Shown here piece after piece: positions 7,475 through 16,095 of a stretch of DNA of 42,043 bases. The stretch's first letter is position 1; each line of letters opens with the position of its first letter. The notes beneath the pieces are model-generated. The model had not been told where the DNA came from and ran no database searches. It saw only the letters and a list, made by a program, of their open reading frames with translations. The translations under genes and the position numbers were made by a program. Origin of the DNA: Lapillicoccus sp. (GTDB lineage Bacteria > Actinomycetota > Actinomycetes > Actinomycetales > Dermatophilaceae); NCBI RefSeq assembly GCF_025353065.1, contig NZ_JANXRJ010000124.1:1-42043 (forward strand), given 5' to 3'.

Positions 7475-9280
7475 CTAGCTGCTGGCCTGAGCCCACCCCT
7501 GCGCGACGAAGACCTCCGGGTGACGCTCGCCGTCGAGGAGGATCCCCCGGCCGACGACGAGGACGCCGTCCACGTAGACCCCGCGGCCGTGGTTCACGGG
7601 GTCGGTCACCATCCGCCACCGCACGGCGTCGGTCCCGGCAGGGAGGGTGGCGCGTGCCTGCATCCACCGCCGGGTGCCGCTGAGCGCCACGGACCCGTCG
7701 GTGTGCACCACGGTGCCCCGGTCGCGGAGGTCGAACGGCATTGCGGCCCAGCTGCTTTCACCATCGGCGCTGACCTCGAGGGTCAGGGGGTCGGTCGACT
7801 CCTGGTCGAGCCAGACGTCGAAGGAGAGGGCCGCGCCGCCGGCGGGCGCGGCATACCGGAGGGGAGCCGTGAGGGTGGAGGTCGTCGCGTCCGTCGTCCC
7901 GGTGAACCACGCCGTCCGGCCCTCCGAGGGCCGCACGGGCTGGGCCATCGCGAGCCCCTGCGCCCAGGCGCGGCGGGCACCGTTGGTGCTGCCCCAGCTG
8001 CGCGAGGGATGCACCCGGTTGGTCAGCAGGATCGCGAAGGCCGAGGCGGCGAAGTCGATGACGATCGAGGTGCCGGTGTAACCGGTGTGACCCGCGGTCT
8101 GCGGGCCGGACAAGCCCTCCATGTACCACCGCTGGTCGAGCTCGAAGCCGAGCCCGTGCGCGTCGCCCGGGAAGGCGGTGTTGAAGTCCGTCACCATCCG
8201 GCGGACGCTGTCCTCACTGAGGATCCGGTTGCCGCGGTAGGTGCCGCCGTTGAGCAGGGCCTGGCTGAGGACGGCGAGGTCGTCGACCGTGGAGAAGACG
8301 CCCGCGTGGCCGGCGACGCCGCCCAGCGACCAGGCGTTCTCGTCGTGGACCTCGCCCCGGACCATCCCCCGCGGCGGGGCGGTCTGGTACTCCGTGGCGG
8401 CAGTCCCCTCACGGTCGGCGGGGTTGTAGCCGGTAAGGCTCATGCCGAGCGGGGCGGTGATCCGGTCACGAACGACGGCGTCCAGGCTCTGTCCCGTCAG
8501 CCGCTCGACCATCACGCCCAGGCTGATGAGGTTGAGGTCGCTGTAGAGATAGACCGTGCCGGGAGGGTTGTCGAGCGGCTGGTCCATGACCGCTTTGATG
8601 CGAGCAGCCTCGTCGGAGTGAGCGCTCCACAACGGCAGCCACGAGACGAAGCCGGAGGTGTGGGTCAGCAGCTCGCGGACGGTGACCGCCCCCTTGCCGT
8701 TCGCGGCGAACTCCGGCAGGTAGGTGGCGACCGGCTCCTCGAGCCGAACGACACCCCGTTCGATGAGCTGGACCACCGTGATGGAGGTGAAGAGCTTGGA
8801 GACCGAGGCGAGGTCGAAGACCGTGCCGGTCGTCATGGGCACCCGCTGCGACTCCGGGAGCATCGTCGACCCGTCGGCATAGAGGAGCGCCTGGCCAGTC
8901 GCATCGCGCTGCACGACCGTCCCGCGGTATCCCATGATCCCCACCGCACCGGGGTAGAGCGGATGTGCTCCCGGTGCGGCGGTCTCGAACGCGCGCACCT
9001 GGGCGGCCGCGGCCGCGATCGGAGCCGGGTCGAGCCCGGCTGCGCGGGGGCTGCTGTCCCGCAGCACTGTTCGCGCCGAGGCGAAGCGGATCGGCGCCAC
9101 GTCGCTCCCGTGGTGGTCGCTCCCGCCGCCCTGCCTGTCGCGGTCGGTCATGGACCCGAGCGGACCGCGGCCCAGCGGCATGCCGGAGTCGCCGTATGCC
9201 GCGCCGACGGCGGCGAGCGTTGGGACGAGTCCGGCCACGAGGCCGGCGGACAGGAGCTGGCGACGGTTCAGACCGGTCAT
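7475..9280 (-). CDS. Tat-exported beta-lactamase-fold serine hydrolase (AmiE/PBP4*-like)
   Basis: A 601-residue protein with an N-terminal twin-arginine-type leader (NRRQLLSAGLVAG). The serine beta-lactamase/PBP fold has SVSK (catalytic SxxK, about residue 158), YSD (about 246) and HTGYTG (about 401, replacing KTG), with LLTHTSGF between. After the catalytic domain, about 150 C-terminal residues look like a beta-sandwich that could bind carbohydrate or wall polymer. It lies 89 bp downstream of a NagZ gene on the same strand. In Bacillus subtilis the AmiE (beta-lactamase fold) and NagZ pair removes peptide and GlcNAc from wall fragments. A role in peptidoglycan turnover is therefore likely but inferred; esterase activity is an alternative. 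Confidence 0.85.
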   Translation of the reverse strand: MTGLNRRQLLSAGLVAGLVPTLAAVGAAYGDSGMPLGRGPLGSMTDRDRQGGGSDHHGSDVAPIRFASARTVLRDSSPRAAGLDPAPIAAAAAQVRAFETAAPGAHPLYPGAVGIMGYRGTVVQRDATGQALLYADGSTMLPESQRVPMTTGTVFDLASVSKLFTSITVVQLIERGVVRLEEPVATYLPEFAANGKGAVTVRELLTHTSGFVSWLPLWSAHSDEAARIKAVMDQPLDNPPGTVYLYSDLNLISLGVMVERLTGQSLDAVVRDRITAPLGMSLTGYNPADREGTAATEYQTAPPRGMVRGEVHDENAWSLGGVAGHAGVFSTVDDLAVLSQALLNGGTYRGNRILSEDSVRRMVTDFNTAFPGDAHGLGFELDQRWYMEGLSGPQTAGHTGYTGTSIVIDFAASAFAILLTNRVHPSRSWGSTNGARRAWAQGLAMAQPVRPSEGRTAWFTGTTDATTSTLTAPLRYAAPAGGAALSFDVWLDQESTDPLTLEVSADGESSWAAMPFDLRDRGTVVHTDGSVALSGTRRWMQARATLPAGTDAVRWRMVTDPVNHGRGVYVDGVLVVGRGILLDGERHPEVFVAQGWAQASS

Positions 9281-9369
9281 GGGGATGAGTCTCTCGGGTC
9301 ATGAGTCAGGGTCATCGGTCGTGGGTCAGGGTGACGGGTCGTCGCCCGGCGGTCGAGCTGGTGAGTGGG

Positions 9370-11163
9370 TCAGTAGCCGAGGCCGTGGCCGAACGGGTAG
9401 AGCACCCGCGAGGGGTCACCCGCCACGGGGATGTCGACGGGCAGCGTGCCGGTCGGCGCCACCTCGCCCGTGATGACCCGTGCGGCGGCGGTCAGCGCGA
9501 CCGGGCTGGAGGAGTAGGTGGTGAAGTAGGTCGGGGCGTCTGCGAGATAGGCGATGTCGTAGGCGTCACCGACGGCGACCACCACCACGGGCTTGCGGGT
9601 CGCGCGGAGGGCGGTCACGAGGCGCTGCTGCCCGGCGCGCGGGTCGACGACCGCGGTGTTCCAGGCCTTGTACGTCGTCACGACGATGACCTCCTGGCCC
9701 TGCGCTGCCGTGACCGCAGCTGCCACAACGGAATCGGTGGGGGAGGACCCGGTGGACAGCACCGTGGTGACGGCACCCGACCGCGCCAGCCCGGCGGCGA
9801 GGGTGGCCGTCGTCGTGACGCCGTAACCGGTCACGAGGACGGTCGTGCCCGCCACCGCGAGGGGGAGCGCTCCGCCGTCGTTGCGGACGAGGGTCGTCGT
9901 CCGGGCGGTGATCGCGTCGGCGGCAGCGAGGTGCTCGGGGGTCCCGACCACGGCAGACAACGCGCGCGGGTCGACGCAAGGGTGCCGGTCGAGGCCTCGA
10001 CGCCCCTTCATCTCCAGCATCCGGGTGACCTTGGCGTCGAGGTCCCTCGCCGGGATCCGGCCACTGCGGATCGCGGCCAGTACCGCGGCATACGCCTCGT
10101 CCATCGCGGGGGTCATGAGCAGCTGGTCGGCGCCGGCCGACAGGGCGCGAACGGCGACCTCGGCGTCACCGTAGAGGTCGCGGACCCCTTGCATCGCCAA
10201 GGAGTCGGTGATGATGACGCCTTGACATCCGAGCTCGCCCCGCAGGACGTCGGTGAGGACGATCCGGCTGAGGGTCGCGGGGTCGCCCGAGTCGTCGAGG
10301 GCGGGGAAGCTGAGGTGCGCCGTCATGATGACGTCGATGCCGCCGGCGATCGCCGCGCGGAACGGTGGGGCATCGATCTCCTCCCACTGCTGCCGGGTGT
10401 GGGTGATGATCGGGAACGCGACGTGGCTGTCGGTCGCGGTGTCGCCGTGGCCCGGGAAGTGCTTGGCGGTGCAGGAGATGCCGGCGTCCTGCTGGAAGCC
10501 GGCGACCTGGGCAGCGACCATCGAGGCGGCCAGCTGCGGATCGGAGCTGAAGGAGCGGGTCCCGATGACGGGGTTGAGGGGGTTGACGTTGACGTCGGCG
10601 TCCGGGGCGAAGTTGGTGGTGATCCCCATCGCGCGCAGCTCGGCGCCGGTGATCCGGGCGGCCGTCCGGGCGTCGTCGGTGCTGCGGCCGGCACCGAGCG
10701 CCATCGAGCCCGGGAACTGGGTGGCCGGGGGCCCGACCCGTGTCACGATCCCCTGCTCCGAGTCGGTGGAGATCGACAGCGGGACCCGTGCCCGACTGCG
10801 CTGCGTGAGTGCCGCCCACTGGAGGCCGTTGGACAGGCCGGCGATCTGCGGGGGGTTCTGGACGCTGTCGGTCCACGCGAAGTAGATGACGCCACCGAGG
10901 TGGTACTTCTGGACCACCTCGGCCGGGGTGCGCACGCCGTAGAGCGGCAGGTTGCGATCGTCGGCAGTGGTCGCTGTGGAGCCGTAGACGTTCTGGACGA
11001 AGAGCTGATTGACCTTCTCCTCCAACGACATCCGGGCCAGTGTGGAGCGCACCCAGCCCCACGTCTCGGGCGCTGCCCCCGCGTTCCGGGCGGTCGTGAC
11101 GAGCGCTGCGGCCGCGAGCCCGCCGCCGAGCACGACGCGTCGGGTGGGCGTGAACGTGGTCAT
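9370..11163 (-). CDS. nagZ: Exported glycoside hydrolase family 3 beta-N-acetylhexosaminidase (NagZ-like)
   Basis: A 597-residue protein with a twin-arginine-like leader (TRRVVLGGGLAAAALV). The GH3 N-terminal barrel contains KHFPGHGDTATDSH, the NagZ His-Asp acid/base loop, and VIITDSLAM with the aspartate nucleophile. The second alpha/beta domain ends in PFGHGLGY. It removes terminal GlcNAc from MurNAc-containing wall fragments. A GGAGG sits just before the ATG. With the downstream AmiE-like hydrolase it would form a wall-degrading or recycling unit acting outside the membrane, as in Gram-positive bacteria, unlike the cytoplasmic NagZ of Gram-negatives. Confidence 0.92.
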   Translation of the reverse strand: MTTFTPTRRVVLGGGLAAAALVTTARNAGAAPETWGWVRSTLARMSLEEKVNQLFVQNVYGSTATTADDRNLPLYGVRTPAEVVQKYHLGGVIYFAWTDSVQNPPQIAGLSNGLQWAALTQRSRARVPLSISTDSEQGIVTRVGPPATQFPGSMALGAGRSTDDARTAARITGAELRAMGITTNFAPDADVNVNPLNPVIGTRSFSSDPQLAASMVAAQVAGFQQDAGISCTAKHFPGHGDTATDSHVAFPIITHTRQQWEEIDAPPFRAAIAGGIDVIMTAHLSFPALDDSGDPATLSRIVLTDVLRGELGCQGVIITDSLAMQGVRDLYGDAEVAVRALSAGADQLLMTPAMDEAYAAVLAAIRSGRIPARDLDAKVTRMLEMKGRRGLDRHPCVDPRALSAVVGTPEHLAAADAITARTTTLVRNDGGALPLAVAGTTVLVTGYGVTTTATLAAGLARSGAVTTVLSTGSSPTDSVVAAAVTAAQGQEVIVVTTYKAWNTAVVDPRAGQQRLVTALRATRKPVVVVAVGDAYDIAYLADAPTYFTTYSSSPVALTAAARVITGEVAPTGTLPVDIPVAGDPSRVLYPFGHGLGY

Positions 11164-11302
11164 CTGACCTCCGGAGCCGTTGGCAGTTTCTCACGGTGTC
11201 GCGAGTCTGCCTGTTACTCAACTACGTCTGGGGTCGTCGGGCAAGGCGTCGCAGGTCTGGACTTGGAATCGTTCCGGCCGGCCCCGGATCGTGCGGGTCC
11301 GC

Positions 11303-12007
11303 TCAGGCAGGAAAGGCGGCGAGCGCGGCGGTGAGGTCGGCAGCCGTCGTCGGGGACGAGGGCGGCATGATCCCGCGAGCGGCGTCGACCTTCGAGAGGT
11401 CGGCGCCCGGGGCGAAGTAGGGGATCCCGTATGCCGGGGTGTCGGGCTGGAAGCGCCGACCCTCGTGCAGCGGTCCGGCGTCCAGGGTGCCGTAGCCGAG
11501 ACGGTCGAAGAGCTGGGTGACGCGAGCCTTGGCGTCGGCGTCGTCGCCGGCGATCACCAGCGCGCTGCGGTCGGCGGATCGGGCGGGTCGGGCGAGCTCG
11601 GCGAGATGCAAGAAGTTGATGTTGTTGAGCGCCTTGACGACGTGGGACTGCGGAAGGTGCTGCTGCAGCAGCTCGCTCGAGGTGGTCGAACCGTCGTCGA
11701 GCTCCGGGAAGTGGTCGTCGCGGGCGGCGTAGTAGTTGTTGGTGTCGATGACGACCTTGCCGACGAGGGGCTCCACGGGGACGCTGCGGTAGGCCTTGAG
11801 CGGGATCGTCACCACGACGACGTCACCGGCCTCGGCCGCCTCGACCGGTGTCGCCGCCCGGGCGTGCGGACCGAACTCGGCGACGAGGTCCGCCAGCGTC
11901 TCCGGTCCCCGCGAGTTGCTGAGCACCACGTCGTCACCGGCCGCCACCGCGAGCCGTGCGACGGCGCTGCCGATCTTGCCGCTTCCGATCAAACCCCATG
12001 TCGTCAT
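11303..12007 (-). CDS. NAD(P)-binding reductase of the F420-dependent NADP oxidoreductase-like family
   Basis: A 234-residue protein beginning with a Rossmann dinucleotide motif (WGLIGSGKIGSAVARLA). It is followed by the strand/loop order VVLSNSRGPETL, VVVVTIPLKAY, VVIDTNNYYAARD and VKALNNINFLHLAEL, typical of the NADP_oxidored (F420-linked) branch. The substrate is unknown. The start is the first ATG that gives the family N-terminus; the frame stays open upstream but runs into a shadow of the neighbouring gene. It lies 85 bp downstream of the molybdoenzyme on the same strand, so co-transcription is possible. Confidence 0.82.
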   Translation of the reverse strand: MTTWGLIGSGKIGSAVARLAVAAGDDVVLSNSRGPETLADLVAEFGPHARAATPVEAAEAGDVVVVTIPLKAYRSVPVEPLVGKVVIDTNNYYAARDDHFPELDDGSTTSSELLQQHLPQSHVVKALNNINFLHLAELARPARSADRSALVIAGDDADAKARVTQLFDRLGYGTLDAGPLHEGRRFQPDTPAYGIPYFAPGADLSKVDAARGIMPPSSPTTAADLTAALAAFPA

Positions 12008-12092
12008 GCGCGGTGCAGCGCTCGGGCAGCGGCCAAAATTCCCGGTGCGACATGACCCGTGAGGCGGCAACAGCTGCCACGGTGTTCCCGGC

Positions 12093-13178
12093 TCACTGCA
12101 CGACGAGGTCGAGGTGGGCCCAGGAGTTGTTGATGTAGCCCCTGGGGTTCCAGAGCGCGGCCGCCGACTCGGGCTGGCACGCGCCCGTGCTGTCCCAGGC
12201 CCGGGCGAGCACGTGGGCGGCGCCCGGCGGCAGCTCGAGGTCGATCTGCCACAGGCACCAGGCCCACGGGCCGTCGTCCTGCTCGAGCGTGGCCTGTCGC
12301 CAGCTATTCCCTTCGTCGGTCGACACATCGACGCGGACGACGGACCGGTCGTCACCGGCATACGCAAAGCCGCGGACCGTCGTGGCGCCGGGGGAGACGT
12401 GGGTCCCTGGGTCGGGGCTGAGGATGTCGGCGTTGAGCGCGACGGGACCCAGGGAGAAACCGACACCCGGACCGGACGTCGTCGGGTCGGCGTCGGCGGG
12501 CAGCAACCGGTATGCGGTGGACTGGAAGTAGTTGTCGGACGGGGCCGCAGAGGCAGTGAGGGCGCTGACCCACTTGACGCTTCGGGCGCCGATGTAGCCG
12601 GGCACGACGACGCGCACCGGGGCGCCATGGACGCGGGCCAGCGGCTCGCCGTTCATCGCCCATGCGAGGAGGACCTCGGGTGAGCGGGCCTTGTCGACGG
12701 GGATCGAGCTGCCATACGTCGCAGGCGGATCGGCGACCTGCGAGACGTCCGGCGCTGCGAAGGAGACGTGTGCGGTCTCGGGACGCAGACCCGCCGCGGC
12801 GAGCACGTCGCCGAGGCTCACGCCGGTCCAGCGCGCGGTCGAGATGGCGCACGGCCCCCACGGCGCCTCGCCGGGGATGTCGCGCACGGGCAGGAAGTCG
12901 GCCCGTCGGGCGCCGGCGCACTGCATCGTCGCGACGACCTCCCGCTCCGGGAATCCGGACCGCAGGTCAGCCAGGCTGAGGAGGAGCGGGGTGTCCACGA
13001 GGCCGTCGACGCGCAACCGCCAGTCGATCGGGGCGACGGCGGGGATCGGGCCGTGGTTGCGGCTGTAGAAGGTGTCCGCCGGGGTGATCATGTGTCCCAC
13101 CAACGCGGCCCGCGACGGCTCGGCGTTGTAGGGGTCCTGCTCGTGCACTGTCGTGTCGGACCTCTTGTCCCACGTCAT
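12093..13178 (-). CDS. Sulfite oxidase-family molybdopterin oxidoreductase
   Basis: A 361-residue protein. The N-terminal molybdopterin domain has YSRNHGPIP and MQCAGARR, whose Cys87 is the expected Mo ligand (compare CAGNRR in sulfite oxidases), then ARSVKWV. A C-terminal Mo-co dimerisation domain (residues about 240-361) has the RGFAYAGDDRSVVRVDVSTDEG segment. No signal peptide is seen, so it is probably cytoplasmic, unlike many bacterial SorA enzymes. A perfect AGGAGG stands 6 nt before this ATG; the longer open frame upstream is spurious. Likely substrate is sulfite or another small oxo-acceptor; no electron acceptor gene is adjacent. Confidence 0.9.
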   Translation of the reverse strand: MTWDKRSDTTVHEQDPYNAEPSRAALVGHMITPADTFYSRNHGPIPAVAPIDWRLRVDGLVDTPLLLSLADLRSGFPEREVVATMQCAGARRADFLPVRDIPGEAPWGPCAISTARWTGVSLGDVLAAAGLRPETAHVSFAAPDVSQVADPPATYGSSIPVDKARSPEVLLAWAMNGEPLARVHGAPVRVVVPGYIGARSVKWVSALTASAAPSDNYFQSTAYRLLPADADPTTSGPGVGFSLGPVALNADILSPDPGTHVSPGATTVRGFAYAGDDRSVVRVDVSTDEGNSWRQATLEQDDGPWAWCLWQIDLELPPGAAHVLARAWDSTGACQPESAAALWNPRGYINNSWAHLDLVVQ

Positions 13179-13268
13179 GTCGAACCTCCTCGCTCGGGGT
13201 CTTCCTACCCGTTCCGGCCTGCCGCCGATCGCCGCCCGGACGATTCGGGCTGACTCTGCTCGACATCG

Positions 13269-13308
13269 CGAGGTGAAAGCGCGTTCCCTGGAGCGCGCGA
13301 TCACCTCG
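13269..13308. promoter_or_regulatory. Nested inverted repeat between divergent genes
   Basis: The outer arms CGAGGTGA and TCACCTCG (8 bp, perfect) enclose inner arms GCGCG and CGCGC around a 10-nt centre. It lies in the 258-bp space between the divergent molybdoenzyme and NfeD genes. It could be an operator for one or both promoters, or an RNA hairpin in a leader. No known regulator motif was recognised. Confidence 0.4.
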
Positions 13309-13436
13309 ACCCGGATCGGGTGCGACGATGGAGGAGTGGCTGCGGGGTAGGGGCCGTCCGGCGCCGGACCCACGTCAGAAGCGTCGACCGCGTCGTGACC
13401 AGCACGACCGGGGACTGGTGCAGGGAGTGTGCGGCC

Positions 13437-13952
13437 GTGGTCGCGTTCTACGTCATCGGAGGTTTCGGCGCCCTCATCCTCGTGCTGTCGATCGTCGTCG
13501 GTGACCTGTTGCCACACGGCGCGATCGAGTCGCTCGACGTGACGGACGGCTACCTCTCCACCGCCGCCCTCGGCGGCTTCGCCGGGGCGTTCGGCCTGGC
13601 CGGCGCCGTGTCTGTCGCCTCGGGGACGCCGACCTGGGCGGCGGTCGTCATCGGGGTCCTCGTCGGCCTCGCCGTCGGTGTCGGCGCCGGCTACCTCGTC
13701 CGGGTGCTCAAGAACGGCCCGGAGCAGGCCGCCCCGTCCGGCGCCGATCTCGTCGGCGCCTCGGCCACGGTCGTCTCGGCCATCCCCGAGGGCGGATTCG
13801 GCGAGGTGTCGGTGACCGTCAACGGCATCCGCCGCAAGGTCAGTGCCCGCGCCGACCGCCCTTTCGCCACCGGAGACCGGGTGCGGGTCACGCACTCCCT
13901 GTCGCCGACCGCGGTCCGGGTCGCGACCGCGGCGCCGCAGGACTCGCTCTGA
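13437..13952 (+). CDS. NfeD-like membrane protein
   Basis: About 171 residues with two to three N-terminal membrane helices, including a glycine-rich pair in residues about 45-90. A C-terminal OB-fold typical of NfeD/YuaF proteins includes GATVVSAIPEGGFGEVSVTV and GDRVRVT. NfeD proteins accompany and modulate flotillins, and a flotillin gene follows 45 bp downstream. The GTG start was chosen because GGGAG lies 9 nt upstream. A GTG 42 nt earlier is in frame but lacks a ribosome site. Confidence 0.82.
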   Translation: MVAFYVIGGFGALILVLSIVVGDLLPHGAIESLDVTDGYLSTAALGGFAGAFGLAGAVSVASGTPTWAAVVIGVLVGLAVGVGAGYLVRVLKNGPEQAAPSGADLVGASATVVSAIPEGGFGEVSVTVNGIRRKVSARADRPFATGDRVRVTHSLSPTAVRVATAAPQDSL

Positions 13953-13997
13953 CCGCACCACACCACCGCTTCACCCGTCGTCCTACCAAGGGGAACC

Positions 13998-15554
13998 ATG
14001 TCAGTCTCACCGCTCGTCATCGGGATCGCCGGACTCGTCGTCCTGGTCGTCCTGGTCGTCCTCGCGATCGTCAGCCGCTTCAAGGTGGCCGGCCCCAACG
14101 AGGCGTTCATCATCACCGGCCGGCGGGGCAAGACCAGCCAGGACCTGTCCGGCCAGAAGGTCGTCACCGGTAGTGGGGTCTTCGTCGTGCCCTTCGTCCA
14201 GTCGCTGAGCAAGCTCGACCTCTCGAGCCGCCGGATCACGGTGAACATCCGCGGCGCCGTCTCGAAGCAGGGCATCAAGCTCAACGTCGACGGCATCGCC
14301 ATCGTCAAGGTCGGCGGCGACGAGGACTCCATCCGCGCGGCCGCCCAGCGCTTCCTGTCGCAGCAGGGACAGGTCGAGGTCTTCACCACCGAGGTGCTCG
14401 CCGGCGCCCTGCGCTCGATCGTCGGCACCCTGACCGTCGAGGAAATCATCCGCGACCGCGCGAGCTTCGCCACCCAGGTCGCCGACGTGACGGAGTCGGC
14501 GCTCACCGGGCAGGGCCTCGTGCTCGACACCTTCCAGATCCAGGACGTCACCGACGACGGCACCTACCTGCAGGACCTCGGTCGTCCCGAGGCGGCACGG
14601 GTGCAGCAGGACGCGACGATCGCCGAGGCCGACGCCAAGCGGACCGCCGAGCAGCGCCGTATCGCCGCGGAGCAGGACATCGTGATCGCCCAGCGGACGC
14701 TCGCCCTCAAGCAGTCCGAGATCAAGGCCGAGACCGACGCCGCGGCCGCCACGGCCGCAGCCGCCGGCCCGATCGCCCAGGCCGCCCGCCAGCAGGAGGT
14801 CCTCACCGCGCAGGAGCTCGTCGCCCAGCGACAGGCCGCCCTGAAGGACCGCCAGCTCGACACCGAGATCCGCAAGCCCGCAGACGCCGCTCGCTACCAG
14901 CAGGAGCAGGAGGCCGAAGCGAACCGGGCCACCTCCGTCGCCCAGGCCAAGGGCGCCGCCGAGCGGGCCCGGCTCGAAGGTGAGGGCGAGCTCGCCCGGC
15001 GCACCGCGATCGCGCAGTCCACCGTCGCCGAGGCGAAGGCGGCCTCCGAGTCGGCTCGGCTCTCCGGTGAGGGTGAGCGATCGCGTCGTGAGGCGCTGGC
15101 CCAGGCGGTCAAGCTCGAGGGTGACGCCGCCGCATCGGCGACCCTCGCGACCGGGACCGCTGAGGCCGAGGCCATGGAGAAGAAGGCCGGCGCCTTCAAG
15201 GAGTACTCCCAGGCCGCCGTCTTCCAGATGCTCGTCGACGCCCTGCCGAAGGTCGCGCGTGAGCTCGCCTCGCCGATGGCCGCGATCGACAAGCTCACCG
15301 TGATCTCGACGGAGGGCGCCGGCGCGTTGCCGAAGATGGTCGTCAACAACCTCGGCCAGCTGCAGCAGCTCGTCAAGGACATGGTCGGCGTGGACCTCGC
15401 CGGGATGATCGGCGGTTTCGCGGAAAGCTCTCTGGACAATGGCTCCTCACGCGCTTCAGGGAAGTCGGCTCCTGCTCCACGACCCATCACCCCGACGGCC
15501 GGCCCGACGGTGAAGCCCGTCGACCCGCCGAAGAACGGCGCCGACCAGGAGTAG
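13998..15554 (+). CDS. floT: Flotillin (SPFH-domain membrane scaffold protein)
   Basis: A 518-residue protein. It has an N-terminal membrane hairpin/helix (residues 5-25), an SPFH/Band-7 domain (about 30-200), a long Ala/Glu/Arg/Gln-rich coiled coil (about 200-400) and a flotillin C-terminal region ending in a Pro/Lys tail. It organises membrane microdomains with its NfeD partner, as FloT/YuaG does in Bacillus. AAGGGGAA precedes the ATG. The gene abuts a decayed protease gene on the other strand. The symbol follows family usage; floA is an alternative. Confidence 0.9.
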   Translation: MSVSPLVIGIAGLVVLVVLVVLAIVSRFKVAGPNEAFIITGRRGKTSQDLSGQKVVTGSGVFVVPFVQSLSKLDLSSRRITVNIRGAVSKQGIKLNVDGIAIVKVGGDEDSIRAAAQRFLSQQGQVEVFTTEVLAGALRSIVGTLTVEEIIRDRASFATQVADVTESALTGQGLVLDTFQIQDVTDDGTYLQDLGRPEAARVQQDATIAEADAKRTAEQRRIAAEQDIVIAQRTLALKQSEIKAETDAAAATAAAAGPIAQAARQQEVLTAQELVAQRQAALKDRQLDTEIRKPADAARYQQEQEAEANRATSVAQAKGAAERARLEGEGELARRTAIAQSTVAEAKAASESARLSGEGERSRREALAQAVKLEGDAAASATLATGTAEAEAMEKKAGAFKEYSQAAVFQMLVDALPKVARELASPMAAIDKLTVISTEGAGALPKMVVNNLGQLQQLVKDMVGVDLAGMIGGFAESSLDNGSSRASGKSAPAPRPITPTAGPTVKPVDPPKNGADQE

Positions 15555-15876
15555 GTAGGTCCATGGTCGGCCCGGGCCTGGTCGGCGCGCAGGCCGTAGC
15601 CCCAGATCGTGCCGCTGTCGCCGGCGGAGGCGGTGTAGGCGCTCGCGAGCTGCTCGTAGCCGCTGACCGGCGTCGGGGTCGAGAGGTGGATGAGGCCGAC
15701 GTCGCCGTTCGGCGACCCGTAGACCGCGTCGGCCCCGACCGGGGTGCCGAGGTTGACGGTGTCGTTGCTGTAGAAGGCGTTCATGAAGGTGTCACCGTCG
15801 GTGCAGTGCTGGGCAGCTGGACGATGTAGGGCGAGCTGGCGGCGGTGCCGACGAGCCCGCGCAGGGTGGCGTCCAT
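15555..15876 (-). pseudogene. Remnant of a trypsin-like (S1) serine protease
   Basis: Read on the minus strand, an ATG opens a frame encoding GLVGTAASSPYIVQL, which resembles the processed N-terminus of S1 proteases. Only a few codons later the homology continues in another frame with AAQHCTDG (catalytic His), NGDVGLIHL (catalytic Asp) and TIWGYG (the GWG strand). Sequence then runs into the end of the flotillin gene before any GDSGG motif. So a segment between the N-terminus and the His motif is deleted with a frame change near 15811-15818, and the C-terminal third with the catalytic Ser is missing. It cannot encode an active protease. Confidence 0.75.
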
Positions 15877-16083
15877 GAGGTGGGGTCCTCTCCGTGGAGA
15901 GTCAACATCTCTGTCCTTGCTGGGTCCTCGCGAAACTCGTTCGCAGCGCGGGCCCCCGCACAGGCAGCCGCCAGGGCTGTTGGGCGCAAACGCTGGTGAC
16001 CTCCCCATGACCAACGTGACGCAGTGGTGACCGCGTGGATGACCGCCCGTGACCCGGTCGGGGGGAGCCACCGCCTCGACCCC

Positions 16084-16089
16084 TAGGCT
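16084..16089 (+). promoter_or_regulatory. Candidate -10 element for a leaderless gene
   Basis: TAGGCT ends 6 nt before the GTG of the next gene, the spacing seen for leaderless actinobacterial transcripts. No ribosome site is present ahead of that GTG, which supports the idea. A -35 is not evident. Confidence 0.5.
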
Positions 16090-16095
16090 CGGCCG

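Noticed and set aside
7415-9304. 629-codon plus-strand open frame opposite the beta-lactamase-fold hydrolase
   Set aside because: It is a high-GC antisense shadow with no domain-like sequence, while the minus strand carries clear SxxK and YxN-type motifs.
9301-11334. 677-codon plus-strand open frame opposite nagZ
   Set aside because: Composition is Arg/Gly/Val/Asp-rich with no recognisable motifs; it mirrors the NagZ codons on the other strand.
13179-13961. 260-codon N-terminal extension of the sulfite-oxidase-like gene
   Set aside because: It has low-complexity Asp/Arg/Gly sequence antisense to NfeD, and a perfect ribosome site marks the internal ATG.
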